Under the pieces are notes generated by a model. That model was given only the letters and a program-made list of their open reading frames with translations, ran no database searches and had not been told where the DNA came from. Positions 48,297 through 59,700 of a stretch of 64,000 nucleotides of DNA are shown here, piece after piece. The translations under genes and the position numbers were made by a program. Location of the stretch: NCBI GenBank assembly GCA_013396755.1, contig VWZF01002964.1:1-64000 (forward strand), in the 5' to 3' direction. Positions within the stretch are counted from its first letter, which is position 1. Each line of letters begins with the position of its first letter. The DNA comes from Sclerurus mexicanus. Taxonomy: Eukaryota > Chordata > Aves > Passeriformes > Furnariidae.

Positions 48297-50989
48297 TTTT
48301 AATATTGTTAGAATTTATAAAATATTTTCACCATACCAGTGGTGTGACATTGATTATAGATGCTGAATTCTGCAAGATTAGTTTTACATTTTGAAGAAAA
48401 AAGAATTGACAGTATATTGAAACATGGAGGAGAAGGTTTTTAGTGGTAGATAAAATTGAAATTTACCAAAAGAAGCTGGAAAAAAAATTGTGGAATTTAG
48501 TGGGGGTTTTTGCTTTCTGAATTGTGATTGAGTAACACTGTGGAAGATGTTGAATTAATATCAAGAATCAGCATACAAAGATGTAACAAAATGAGGGAAA
48601 GTAGAATGCAATTCATTCTTTTGGCAAAAGTAATCCCTTTGGTCTCTCTGGTAAACTGCAATGCTGAAAAAGTATTTAAAAACAAAGTGGGAGCTTATTT
48701 ACACTATGGACACACAAACCAGGATTACTGTTGATTTTTATGTTCTTCTTCAAAGATGTGTAAGTATTTTTTTCCTATTATGATGCATGCCTGATAAAAC
48801 AGAAGAATTTCTGAATAATGAGATGAGGACAGGGTTCTTACTTGCATCTGGGAGCTATCCAAATTAACTGAAATAGCTTCAGTGAATTTATTCTGGATTT
48901 GTAATGGTATAATTGAGAAAAGAATTTTGTTCTTTGTGCTTCTTATTAGCCAATGAATCTACAGTTCTGGTAGTTTTTTTTTTTTCTAGAAGTGAAAAAA
49001 CACAACTTTTCAGATGAATTAAAAAAGTACATAATAGCATCAAACCACCTGAACAAACAATTGGAGATGTGGCTTAACCTCAAAGTCTTTCCCAGGTTTC
49101 ACAGGAGAAATATTACTTCTCCTTTACAGTTCATATACAAGACATATGGCACTGTAGAACTGGTGCATCAGAGATCAAATCAGGCTTACTTGGCAGCCAG
49201 ATAAGTTTTTAAAGGAAAAGATTCACATATGTAGCCATATATGAAATCATCACAAGGCAGTTCTTCCAAGAGTACAGTAACATTTTAGTAAAACACCAGA
49301 AGCCTGGGGTCTGGTTTCCACAGCAGCTCTGTGGAGACACTTTAATAGTATTATTAAAGATCAAGAGATGTAGGCTGTTGCTAAATTAAATGTAATCCTA
49401 TATTTTCTGAAAACTTTGTTCAAAAATGGCTAATTCATACCAAAAAGAAATTTTCTAGAGACAGACTATCTTGTCCATATTTCTTCCTATTCCCTGAAGA
49501 ATCTTTCTTCTGTTAATTGTTTCTGCATCTTCTTTTGGGTTGTTCTTTAAATATTCTATGAAGAAAACTCAAAAAAGAGGGTGAGTTTTGAAAATATGAA
49601 TATTTTATTTTAGAAAAAAATTCTGGGGCTGGTGCTGCATGCTGTTACATAAAGGAATTGCTTTAACAGTTCTCAAGATAGAAGAGCTAGAAGACATGAT
49701 ATCCTAATATTTCCTAATCTTTTCTGCCAAGACACCAGAGAAGCCTGATCTTCCAAGATCTCCATAGAGTAACAGAATAGCTCACACATGGTCCTTAAAG
49801 AGCATTAAACTGCAAAAGGTGGAAGACAAGCTCTCAAAGTTGAAAAGCCTTATTCATACTTTACAACTAATTTTCTGAAATTCTTGAACAGTATTGATGC
49901 CAGACATAAGGAGAAAAAGGAGGGATATTTTATCCCTTTCTAGATCAGCTGTTTGGAGTGGAAGGTAGCCAGGAAGACCACTAAGTGATAAAACTATCAC
50001 TGTTCATCCTGACACAACCATCATTTTACCATTATTTCAGTTCAGGGAAGAACAGATCTATGGCTTATTTCCAGGAAGATCCTCACTCTCGAGATATGAA
50101 TAAATTTCAACTGGCAGGGAGTTTGTTCCAGACCACAGAGCTGCAGCCAAGCTCCTTGTTCATTGAGAGCCAAACTCAGGACTTGGCCAAGGTATTTAAT
50201 ATTGGAGTGAAAACCTGGAGAGCAAAGTGTTTGACAAAGTTACACAGAACCACACCACTGAAGTCCAAATGCTGCTGTATGGTCCAGTGTTCAGGATAGA
50301 AAGTGGGACTGCAGGCTAAAGCCAAACTGGAACTGGCAGTCAGAAGGAAATGGAGATAGGAAAATAATGCCTATTTCAGCACTTAGAGAAGAAAAATATT
50401 GAACCTTTAAAATAATTTCTTCAAGTTAAAGTTGTTAAATACCTTCAATACCATGAAAAAAGAAAGTAAAAGATAACTTGTAGGAAGTGCTCCAGATTAA
50501 TTTCCTTCAGGAAGCATATTAGGAAAAAGTATAGACCTTTTTGGGGAACGGAAAAAGGAACTGATTAACAAAGGATGCTATTCTTTTAAGAGCCTAAAGA
50601 ACATAGAGATGAAATGAGAACTCTGTAAAAGTTAAGTGGAATTACTTTGAAAAGTGTGTCAAAATGGATATGCAGAAATATAACCCTTTGTTCTGTTTTC
50701 CCTGACTCTTTATATAGCCCTTAAAAAATTATTATTATTTCAATTCGATTTTTCTGTAAAAAAAAAATGCAGCACTGAAGGAAACAAAGGTTAGGACACA
50801 GTATGAAAAGGGAAGTTACTCAATTGGGCTGGAACTAAAACTTTAAAACTACAATAAATTCAAGCTGGATGAGCTGCTCTCCATGCCAGAAGACTGAAAG
50901 AATAGGTAAATGGAGCTTTAGTAATGAGCACTGCATGTTTAACACAAATCTACTGAGTCCAGGCAAAACAAACACCAGCAAATATTCTC

Positions 50990-51150
50990 ACAGGGATAAA
51001 GGGTGATCCAGGCAAGTACAGTTCAATTACCCTGATTTCAATGTTCCTTATCTGTCTTCGATGGACCTAAGAACAAGTTTTTAAGAAAGGAGTTAAAGCA
51101 GAAGTGAAGTGCTAACTGTTACTTGTAAAGACTACAGTGCAGCATATGAC
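50990..51150 (+). mobile_element. Possible very old LINE RT remnant
   Basis: 'ggtgatccaggcaagtacag' and 'ccctgatttcaatg' resemble the LINE RT block encoding GDPGNYRPxSLTS. 'aaagactacagtgcagcatatgacac' could match the later AKAFDT-like block. No frame survives, and the similarity is weak. Confidence 0.3.
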
Positions 51151-51228
51151 ACAGATAAAATTACATATTTTACATATAAAAGACGGGAAAAAAATAGGTA
51201 TCACAGAATAGTTAAGTAGATGACACTC

Positions 51229-51229
51229 C

Positions 51230-51267
<38 letters not shown>

Positions 51268-51270
51268 GTG
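51229..51270. repeat. (TA)n(CA)n(TA)n microsatellite
   Basis: Alternating 'tatata', 'cacaca' and 'tatata' units end in 'tgtg'. Confidence 0.9.
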
Positions 51271-52998
51271 AAACAGAGAAAGAGGGGGAAAAAAGTGATC
51301 TGAATATCTGAGTTCCTGATCCTACAAGGCAGGATCAATGCATAAATTATGAAAATTTCATTATTGTAACCATAAACTGGAAAATTTTAGGACATTTCCC
51401 AAAGTGACTTTTTATTTGAAATTTAAAAAAAAAATCCTAAAAGAAAGTACAGATAACGTAGCTGAGGAGTATTAACTATGCCTTTGGGTTTAGGGAGTTT
51501 GCTGCATGTAAAAGAGCTCTGTCAGTTAATGCTGGCCACCAAAAGATACCTTTTTCACATGGAGTCCTTCAATGCCAATTTCATGATTAAATCCCAGAGC
51601 TAAACAAATGATGTTCCCTATGAGTCTTTGAATAATCTGGGTTGTGTTGCTGGTCAATGGGAAACATCTTTTTTATTTATGGACCTCAAGGAATTACCGG
51701 CCAAAAGACTGAAGGTTTCCTAATTATTCTGAAATCACCCCTTAAAAGAGACCACCTCAGCAACACAGAGAAAATAATCAGCTTCAAACACATATCATGA
51801 AGTTTAAGGAATAGGTGGTCAGAAGTAGAAGAACCTGCATATGTCTTTTATCTGAAATAAAACCAAGGGGTTTAATCTAACTGCCACTCCACAGGTATAT
51901 AAACTTATGATTCAGCTCTCAAGCACACTCCAATAGTTCAGGTTTTGTTCATGAAGCAGAATCTAGGTTTAAGAGGTTTCTTTTATACCCTAAATACTCA
52001 GTGGAGTATTCAGATTCAAATATGCCAATATTCTTAGGCTTTCTTAATGGTACCAAATTAAACGGCAATTTAGACCCTTCTTGATTCCTAATGCTTGACT
52101 GCTCCTACCTTCTCAGAATGGAAGTGCTAACAGCAGGTAGCTGTCATCATTTGTGTATGTGGTAATCAATGTCTGCTGGCAGCTATTCTTGAGCATAGCT
52201 AAATCATGACTAAATCATTAACTTAACCTAAAAAATCATTTCCTGGTCAATATGACAGCAGGTTTAAATTCCTTTAGATTTCCTAATTTTTTTTTCAGCA
52301 CAATGAAGCTTCCATTTCATATAGAAATCCTACTTAATACTCACAGCTAATCTGGTCGCAAAGTTGTGACTCCTGCAAGTAGTTAATTTTTCAATAGACT
52401 CAAAACAATGAACCACTTGGTAATACAGTAAGACTAGAAAAGGTGTTCAGGTCAATTGCATTTTAGTCTTGCTTTTTGAGAGGTCTTATGTAGGAAAATA
52501 AAAAAAGTATTTTGAGTTAGTTAAAAGAGAAATCACTGAAGAAAATAGGATCTTAGTTATTATGTTACTCACTTTTGAAACAAAAAAAAGATTCTATTCA
52601 AAAGCCAGAAGCACATTCTTCAAACCATATATAGTGGCACAAGGGCAAATGGAATAGCTTATCCTAAATGGAAAAAAAATTATGTAGGACAGATTCTTGG
52701 GGAAACAGACCTGAGAGTGAAGTGCTAGACACTGGCAAAGACAAAAAAATGAAATTTTATTACATTTACAATGGAATTTATGAGAATTTATAAGAAATAG
52801 CATTCATTTAGAATAATTTGAAATACTACTGTAACTGAAGATATAATAGCAGTCAAATTCTAGTACAAGGATGATCAAACAGCTTTGGTTAAACCAAGAA
52901 GAGAAGCTAACACAAAACGGTGGACCAACAACTCATGCAAGCCAACATGGAAAGAATAAGGGTAATTTCACCTTTCAGAAGCAAGAGGCATTACTTGT

Positions 52999-53692
52999 AT
53001 CACAGTTTGAGTTTGAAAGAGCCTCTAAAGGTCATCTAGTCCAACCCACCTGCAATGAACAGTTGAATATCTTCAACTAGTCAGGTTACTCAGAGCCCTG
53101 TCCAACCTGACCGGGAATATTTCCAGGAATGAGGCATGCACCTCTCTGGGCAACCTGTGCCAGTGTTTCACCACCCTCATGATAAAAAAATGTTTCCTTA
53201 TATTTAGTTTAAATCTATCCTCTTTTAGTTTAAAATCATCACCCCTTGTCCTATTTCTACAGGAGCCAATAAAAAGTCTGTCCCAATTCCCATTTATAAA
53301 CCCCTTCTAAATAATGAAAGGCAGCAATAGGTCTCCCCAAAGCCTTCTCTTCTCCTGTCTGAACAATTCCAATGCTCTTAGTCCTTGTTGTAGCAGAGAT
53401 GTTCCATCCCTCTAATAATTTCGGTGGCCCTCCTTTGTACCCACTTCAACATGTTTGTTTCTTTCCTGTGCCGAGAAGTCCGGCCTCGAATGAGGTGCTC
53501 TAGGTGAGGTCTCACAAGAGCAGAGTAGAGGGACAGAATCAACATGCTAACCAAGCTTCTTTCAATGCATGACACACTTTCTGGGCTTCCAGTGCACATT
53601 GCTGGGTCATGGCCAGCTTTTCATCCGCCAGTACCCCCAAGTCTTTCTCAGCAGGGCTGTTCTCAATCTCTTAATCCCCAGATTCAGTGAAG
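52999..53692 (-). mobile_element. CR1 LINE 3' fragment
   Basis: On the minus strand the 3' end is at 52999 ('atcacagtttgag' reversed). The 3' UTR ('catctagtccaacccacctg') and ORF2 C-terminus follow up to about 53692. It is truncated 5' right where the next CR1 ends, giving two adjacent copies in the same orientation. Confidence 0.92.
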
Positions 53693-54532
53693 ACATTCTT
53701 GATGTCACAGAATCACACAAACCCTTCAGTTGGAAAAGACCTCTGAGATCATTGAATACAACTACTCACTGGTCACCACCTTGCCTATTAGACCATAGCA
53801 CTAAGTTCAGTCATTTCTGGAATACTTACAGGGATGCTGACTCCACCACCTCCCTGAGTAGTCCATTCCAATGTTTAACAATCCTTTCCATGAAGAAATT
53901 CTTCCTGATGTCCAATGTGACTCTTCTCTGGTGCAACTTGAGACTATGTCTTCTCGTCCTGTTAGCTGTCTGAGAGAACAGGCTGACTCCCACCTGGCTA
54001 CAATCTCCTTCCAAGTAGCTGTAGATAACAATAAGGTCACTCCTGAGTCTCCATTTCTCCTGAATAAACAACGCCAGCTCCCTCAGCTGCTCCTCAAATA
54101 AGTTGTGCTCCAGACCCTTCAGCAGATCCATGACCCCCCTCTGGACTCAACACCTCCAAGTCTTTCCTGTAGTGAGTGGAAGTACCTAAAACTGAACACA
54201 GTATTCAAGGTGTGACCTCACCAGTGCTGAGTACAGAGGGAAGATTCCTTCCACAGCCCTGCTGGACACACTGCTACTGACACAAACCAGCTTGCCATTG
54301 GCCTTCTTGGCCATCTGGGCACATGCTGGCTTATGTTCAACCACTGCTAACCAGCACTCCTGGGTACTTTTCCATGAGGCATCTTTCCAGACACTCTGCC
54401 CCCACCCTGTAGTGCTGCATGGGGTTGTTGTGACACTAGGGCAGAACCTGGTATCGTAAGAACCTCATACTGTTGGTCTTGGCAATTGATCCAGCCTGTC
54501 CAGATCCCTCTGCAGAGCCTTCCTACCCTCAA

Positions 54533-54919
54533 CACTCCCATCTGATTTACTGAGTATGTACTTGATCCCTTATTCCACATTATTAGTAAAGATATTAAAC
54601 AGGACTGGGTTGGATATTGAACAGTAATGAGCCCTGGGGAACACCACTGGTGTCTAGCTGACAACTGGATGTAATTCCTTTTACCACCACTCTCTGGATC
54701 CAGCTGTTCAGTCATTTTTTAACCTAGCCAAGAGTGCACCTGTCCAAGCCGTGGGCTGCCAGCATCTCCAGGAGAATGCTGTAGGAAACTGTATCAAAGG
54801 TTTTATTGAAGTCTGGGTAGACAAGATCCACAGCCTTTCTCTCATCCACTAGGTGGGTCACATGGTCATAAAATAAGATTGAGCTTGTCGAGCAGGACCT
54901 GCCTTTCCTAAGCCTGTGC
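54533..54919. repeat. 387-bp exact direct repeat, copy A (contig overlap)
   Basis: Matches 55227-55613 at a constant offset of 694 and ends immediately before the N at 54920. As copy B starts immediately after the N at 55226, this looks like the shared end of two contigs. Confidence 0.92.
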
Positions 54920-54920
54920 N
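54920..54920. other. Single-N contig join
   Basis: First of two Ns bounding a 305-bp contig in the long CR1. Confidence 0.85.
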
Positions 54921-55225
54921 GATTCCTTCCACAGCCCTGCTGGACACACTGCTACTGACACAAACGTTATTGCCTTATTGTCCTTTTCATTCCAGGTTTT
55001 TCTGTTCATGACATGTGACCACACTCAAAATAATTCCATAACCTTCCCTTGCACCAAAATCAGGCTGACAGGCCTGTAGTTCCCTGGATCCCTCTTCTAA
55101 CCCTTCTTTACATGAGCATCACATTGGGCAAACTTCCATTGTCTGGGACCTCACTGGTTAGCCAGGACTGATGTTAAAAGATGGCAAGTGGCTTGGTGAG
55201 CTTTTCCACCAGCTCCCTCAATATC
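54921..55225. repeat. 305-bp inserted contig with a deletion junction
   Basis: The first 45 bp equal 54243-54287; the remaining 260 bp (54966-55225) equal 55623-55882. The contig therefore joins two points that are 641 bp apart in the merged sequence, with one shared C at the junction. Bounded by Ns on both sides, it may be the other allele (deleted) or a misassembled repeat. Confidence 0.88.
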
Positions 55226-55226
55226 N
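55226..55226. other. Single-N contig join
   Basis: Second N, immediately before copy B of the 387-bp overlap. Confidence 0.85.
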
Positions 55227-55613
55227 CACTCCCATCTGATTTACTGAGTATGTACTTGATCCCTTATTCCACATTATTAGTAAAGATATTAAACAGGACT
55301 GGGTTGGATATTGAACAGTAATGAGCCCTGGGGAACACCACTGGTGTCTAGCTGACAACTGGATGTAATTCCTTTTACCACCACTCTCTGGATCCAGCTG
55401 TTCAGTCATTTTTTAACCTAGCCAAGAGTGCACCTGTCCAAGCCGTGGGCTGCCAGCATCTCCAGGAGAATGCTGTAGGAAACTGTATCAAAGGTTTTAT
55501 TGAAGTCTGGGTAGACAAGATCCACAGCCTTTCTCTCATCCACTAGGTGGGTCACATGGTCATAAAATAAGATTGAGCTTGTCGAGCAGGACCTGCCTTT
55601 CCTAAGCCTGTGC
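55227..55613. repeat. 387-bp exact direct repeat, copy B (contig overlap)
   Basis: Same as 54533-54919. From 55614 the CR1 continues normally ('tggctgggcgttattgcc'), which is the sequence missing after copy A. Confidence 0.92.
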
Positions 55614-55681
55614 TGGCTGGGCGTTATTGCCTTATTGTCCTTTTCATTCCAGGTTTTTCTGTTCATGACATGTGACCACAC
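55418..55681 (-). pseudogene. CR1 ORF2 RT remnant (YPDFNKTFDTVSY)
   Basis: 87 codons with LVDERKAVDLVYPDFNKTFD, equivalent to the RT motif A region 'LDFSKAFDTV', so the first catalytic aspartate is present. Most of the same DNA (55418-55613) is also present at 54724-54919 through the assembly duplication. Confidence 0.85.
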
Positions 55682-55894
55682 TCAAAATAATTCCATAACC
55701 TTCCCTTGCACCAAAATCAGGCTGACAGGCCTGTAGTTCCCTGGATCCCTCTTCTAACCCTTCTTTACATGAGCATCACATTGGGCAAACTTCCATTGTC
55801 TGGGACCTCACTGGTTAGCCAGGACTGATGTTAAAAGATGGCAAGTGGCTTGGTGAGCTTTTCCACCAGCTCCCTCAATATCCTTGGGTGGATC

Positions 55895-56182
55895 CTACCT
55901 AGCTCCATAGACTTGTGATTGTCTAAGTGGCAGGTCACTATCTACTTCCTCCTGTATTGCCTCAGGTCTATTCTGCTCCCTGTCCATGTTCACCAGCTCA
56001 AGGGCCTGAGGATAACCAGTCTTAAAGGCTGAGGCAAAGAAGGCATTAAGTATCTCAGCCTCTTCCTTGGTGACAGTGTTCCCCTCCATTTCCAATAGAG
56101 GATGGAGACTTTCCTTGGCCATCTTCTTGTTGTTAATGTATTTATAAAAACATTTTTTATTGTCTTTCACAGTGGTTGCCAT
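55895..56182 (-). pseudogene. CR1 ORF2 linker and pre-RT remnant
   Basis: 95 codons: TVKDNKKCFYKYINNKK, LHPLLEMEGNTVTKEEAEILNAFFASAF. This block lies between endonuclease and RT in CR1 ORF2. The frame ends before RT. Confidence 0.85.
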
Positions 56183-56462
56183 ACAGAGCCCTAGGTCAGC
56201 TGCTGCCTTGCTGCCTTTCTAATTTTGTCTCTACACGACCTAACTACGTCCTCATACTCTTCCTGATTTTCCTGCCCCTTCTTTCAAAGGTGATAAATTC
56301 TATTTTTTTTCTTTTTTCCCCTGAGCTGCAACAAATGCTCCCTTTTCAACTAGACTGCTATTGTTCCCCACTGGCTCATCTGTTAGCACATAGGGACAGC
56401 CTGCTTCTGGGCCTTTAACATTTTCTTTTTGAGTGTGTCATGCCTTTCTGGACCTCTTTGCT

Positions 56463-56651
56463 TTAAAGGACTGTTTCCCAAGGGACTCTCTGAAACAGTG
56501 TCCTGAACAGGTTGAAGTCCATCCTCCAGAATTCTAAGGCAGAGATTTTGTTGACCTTCTTCCTTTCTTCACAGGAAATGAAAATTGCGTGGTCACTATG
56601 CCCAAGACAGACTCCAACCACCACATCTCCCACCAGTCCTTCTCTGTTCAT
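56463..56651 (-). pseudogene. CR1 ORF2 endonuclease C-terminal remnant
   Basis: 62 codons: MNREGLVGDVVVGVCLGHSDH and following residues. GHSDH (bases 56589-56603) is the conserved APE-type endonuclease motif with its catalytic Asp and His. Upstream residues CMEDNFLMQLV (56648-56740, next frame) continue the endonuclease and show a frameshift between them. It is the only endonuclease sequence I found in the window. Confidence 0.85.
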
Positions 56652-56735
56652 AATCGGCAGGTGTAGGTGGTAGGCTTGATTACCAGCTGCATCAGAAAGT
56701 TATCTTCCATACACTGTGACAGGCTTGGAGAAGAC

Positions 56736-59700
56736 ACAGTCAACTCTGCCAAGAAGCACCAGCTTGCCTCCTTTGTGAAGCAACTGCTCTTTAAGAGACC
56801 TCTGTGAAAACCCAGGTTTTTTTCAAAGAGAATGGCAGCATATTTGATAATAGAAAACCAAGAAATTTTGTATTTTGAAATTCTTTTCAAGTACTTTTTA
56901 AAGGATTGAAGGAAAAAAGACTTTAGAAAAGAGCATGGGGACAAAACTTTATTAATAAAAAGAAAAAGTGGAAAAAAATCGCCAAAAGGAAAATAAAAAA
57001 TAATTTTTCCAAAATGGATTTTTTGGCTTTTGGCATTGCTTAAAATTTGTGTGGAAAGATAATGTTTTCATGTGTGTTTAATCCCATGCCAAGGCAGCTG
57101 CTGGTGCAGTAGCTATCTGCAACAAATTAGAAGGCAGTTAAAGTGAGATTTTCCACAATCAAGAACAAAGCAGGGCCAGTTAGCATGAGGACAGCTTGTT
57201 CTTGTTGCTAATGTGTTTAAAATCTTGCTGCACATAATTTGAAACAGCTTTTGAGTGTGGATGCCGGCTCTAGTTTCCAAGGTCTAGTGCTAAATCAAAA
57301 CCAAATGGAGAGAGTTGAATAAGAAAGTGACAAATTATACGCTGACATCTCCTGCTCTGGCTAAAGATTTTTTTTCATCTTTACTATTGATTTAAAAGTT
57401 AATTTCTCTCAGTATTAAAATATTTAATGGATGATAGCTGGCTGAAATCTGAAACTTGCAGCAGAAGGAAAGTTCTCAATAACTATGGTGGCAGATATAA
57501 CACACTAACAAATTATTCAAAGAAGTATTACCTTTACTATTAAGAAAACAGATATTAAGAAGACTCAATGCCTTTTTTACTTGCTGACTTAAATTCAAGA
57601 GCTCTATTCAATGTAACTTTCTATTTTACCAGAAGGTGAAACACATTGGTTGATCCCCTCAGAATCCAAACTTCTCAAGTATCAAACTATAACTGTCATT
57701 TGAAAATCAAATTGTATTGTGAAAACTGTACCTAGAGAAAAGAAAACAAATCATAGTATTATTATTGCTTTTTTTTGATATCTTATAGTCACCATGTGGC
57801 ATATGATGTATGTTCTTAGAGAGGTGACAAATCTAAATTTCTGAAGGTCAAATTAAAAATACTACTGATTTCAGCTGGATCTGGAGGTCACTGAATTGCA
57901 ATGGAAATAATAGCTAGATAATGTAAAGATAAATAAAAAAATCAATGGCATTAAAATAATTGCAATACTGTTTTGGAGACCACAATATGTTGAAAAACTT
58001 CCTGAACCTTTAGCTTCAGTGAAAAGGCAGTATTTGAATGATAATTGGTTTTCCATGTGTTCACATAATAAAGCTTATGTGATATCTCTGTATTTGGTAG
58101 ATTTGGTGGGGAAATGTTAGTTGTGAGTACCATCTTTCCTGGTGCTTTCTGAAATAAAAAAAGTGCTAGCATGAACATAATTTTTACTAAAAGATAATGG
58201 ATCTTTTTTCTAAAATTGTCTGCAGTTGGGCATGAATTTTAGAGAATGCAGGGATTTTTCAAGTTTAAGAAACCTGAAATCAGATGTGCCTTGTCATCAA
58301 GCAATCAACTAAAAAGAGACCAGTGATGATACCAACAGACTTAGTCATTCACCTCTATAAAGAAGCTTTGGGGTTACTCTGGTTTTACAAACAGAAGACA
58401 CAGAAATTATAAGACTGTTCTTAGATGCATGAATGAAACATTGATCAATTTTTCTTCACTACTTTGAGTTAGATATGATCTGTCAACTGCCGTGTGAAGC
58501 AAACTTAAAATTATAACAAAACCAGAAGGTAATTGCTGGCCTTATATGACCTAATTTTGCACTACTTCTATCTCCTTGAATCAAAATAGCATTAGAATAT
58601 GGATGCACAAAAGGGAGCATTGAAGAAAGGAGTAGCAGGTGAGTGAGTAAAACAAATAAATGAATAATGAATAACCAAAGCAAGTTATAAGTGAGAAATT
58701 AATGAGAAAAGAGAAGGTACAGACATACAATTCATAGGGAAAAAAATAACTTGGACATGAAAAAAAGCACATGAGACTAAAAACTAAACCATAATATATC
58801 AATTGAAACTGAAAATGGACTTGTTAGTTTAGAGACAAAATGAAACACTAAATGCAGAATTCAAGAGGGTAACTATGGTTTGCCAAACTCTTTGCAAGAC
58901 AAATCCAAATTGCAAGTCAGAGACAGATTGAAAACTTTTGTTTTGGGAAGACATGTAAAGAGGATATTGTAGGCCACGTACTGGGTTACTCATGTAAACA
59001 CTGCAGTTATTTATAAAAACCAAGGTTACTACATTGGCAACAGAATTTAAGGTCCTGAAAGAGACAATTTTCAATGTAAACCTGACAATTTCTATTTGGT
59101 CACCTCCATCAGTATTTACAAGCTTACTTTTGAGAACCCACTTTTTACATGATATGCCTTTGTATTTAAATATTCTCTTATAGATGTTCATTTCTGCATG
59201 TATTTAAAGGACAGTCATATTTCTGTACACTTAAAGATATGCCCTATAAGGAATTGAAAGTTTGTCAAGCATGCTACATTTATTTCTTTATAGTATGGTC
59301 ATACATCCATTTGCTACAGACTGTATTGGACTTTTATTTTAAAGGACACATGAACACTTTCCCCCCTTTTCACCTATGTCTAAACCCTTTATACTTACAG
59401 TCAAACCCCGTAACCCAAGATCTGGATTCTGAGGTGAGTGTAGTCATGCATGTGCAATATATTGTTTCACTCTCTCTAAATATGACTTGTGAAAACAAAG
59501 AAAAGAAACAGAAGAAAATAAAGGAAACAAAGATCCTGTTATAATACCTGTAATAACCAAACGCAGAGTCTGATGAGAATTTGCTGCCCTTTTTCTTGGT
59601 ATGTGCATCAGTTGAAAGTTGTCTAAACTTCAAAAGATGTTGGATAATGAAAAAGGAAATATTATATTAAAAATTAATAATAGATATATATGTGTATATA

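Larger units (their letters stand above)
48297..52998. other. Unannotated AT-rich non-coding stretch
   Basis: No gene is recognised. A possible LINE-like remnant (50990-51150) and a microsatellite (51229-51270) are listed separately. The 104-codon plus ORF at 49985-50299 has no recognisable domain. Confidence 0.5.
53703..56735 (-). mobile_element. Longest CR1 LINE copy: endonuclease C-part, RT and 3' end
   Basis: The 3' end is at 53703 ('gtcacagaatcac' reversed). Reading along the minus strand from the other side gives the endonuclease C-terminal part (about 56735-56460), the linker (to about 56100), RT (about 56180-54290) and the 3' UTR. The 5' end is truncated inside the endonuclease. The stretch where the RT catalytic box should be (near 54540) is altered. 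About 694 bp (54920-55613) is extra sequence from assembly, so the true element is about 2.3 kb. It is inactive. Confidence 0.93.

Noticed and set aside
49985..50299. 104-codon plus ORF without repeats
   Set aside because: No domain, no conserved motif, unremarkable composition; chance ORFs of this length are expected in 64 kb.
51200..51230. 'atcacagaatagttaag', resembling a reversed CR1 3' end
   Set aside because: Only about 17 bp match and no CR1 3' UTR follows, so chance is likely.
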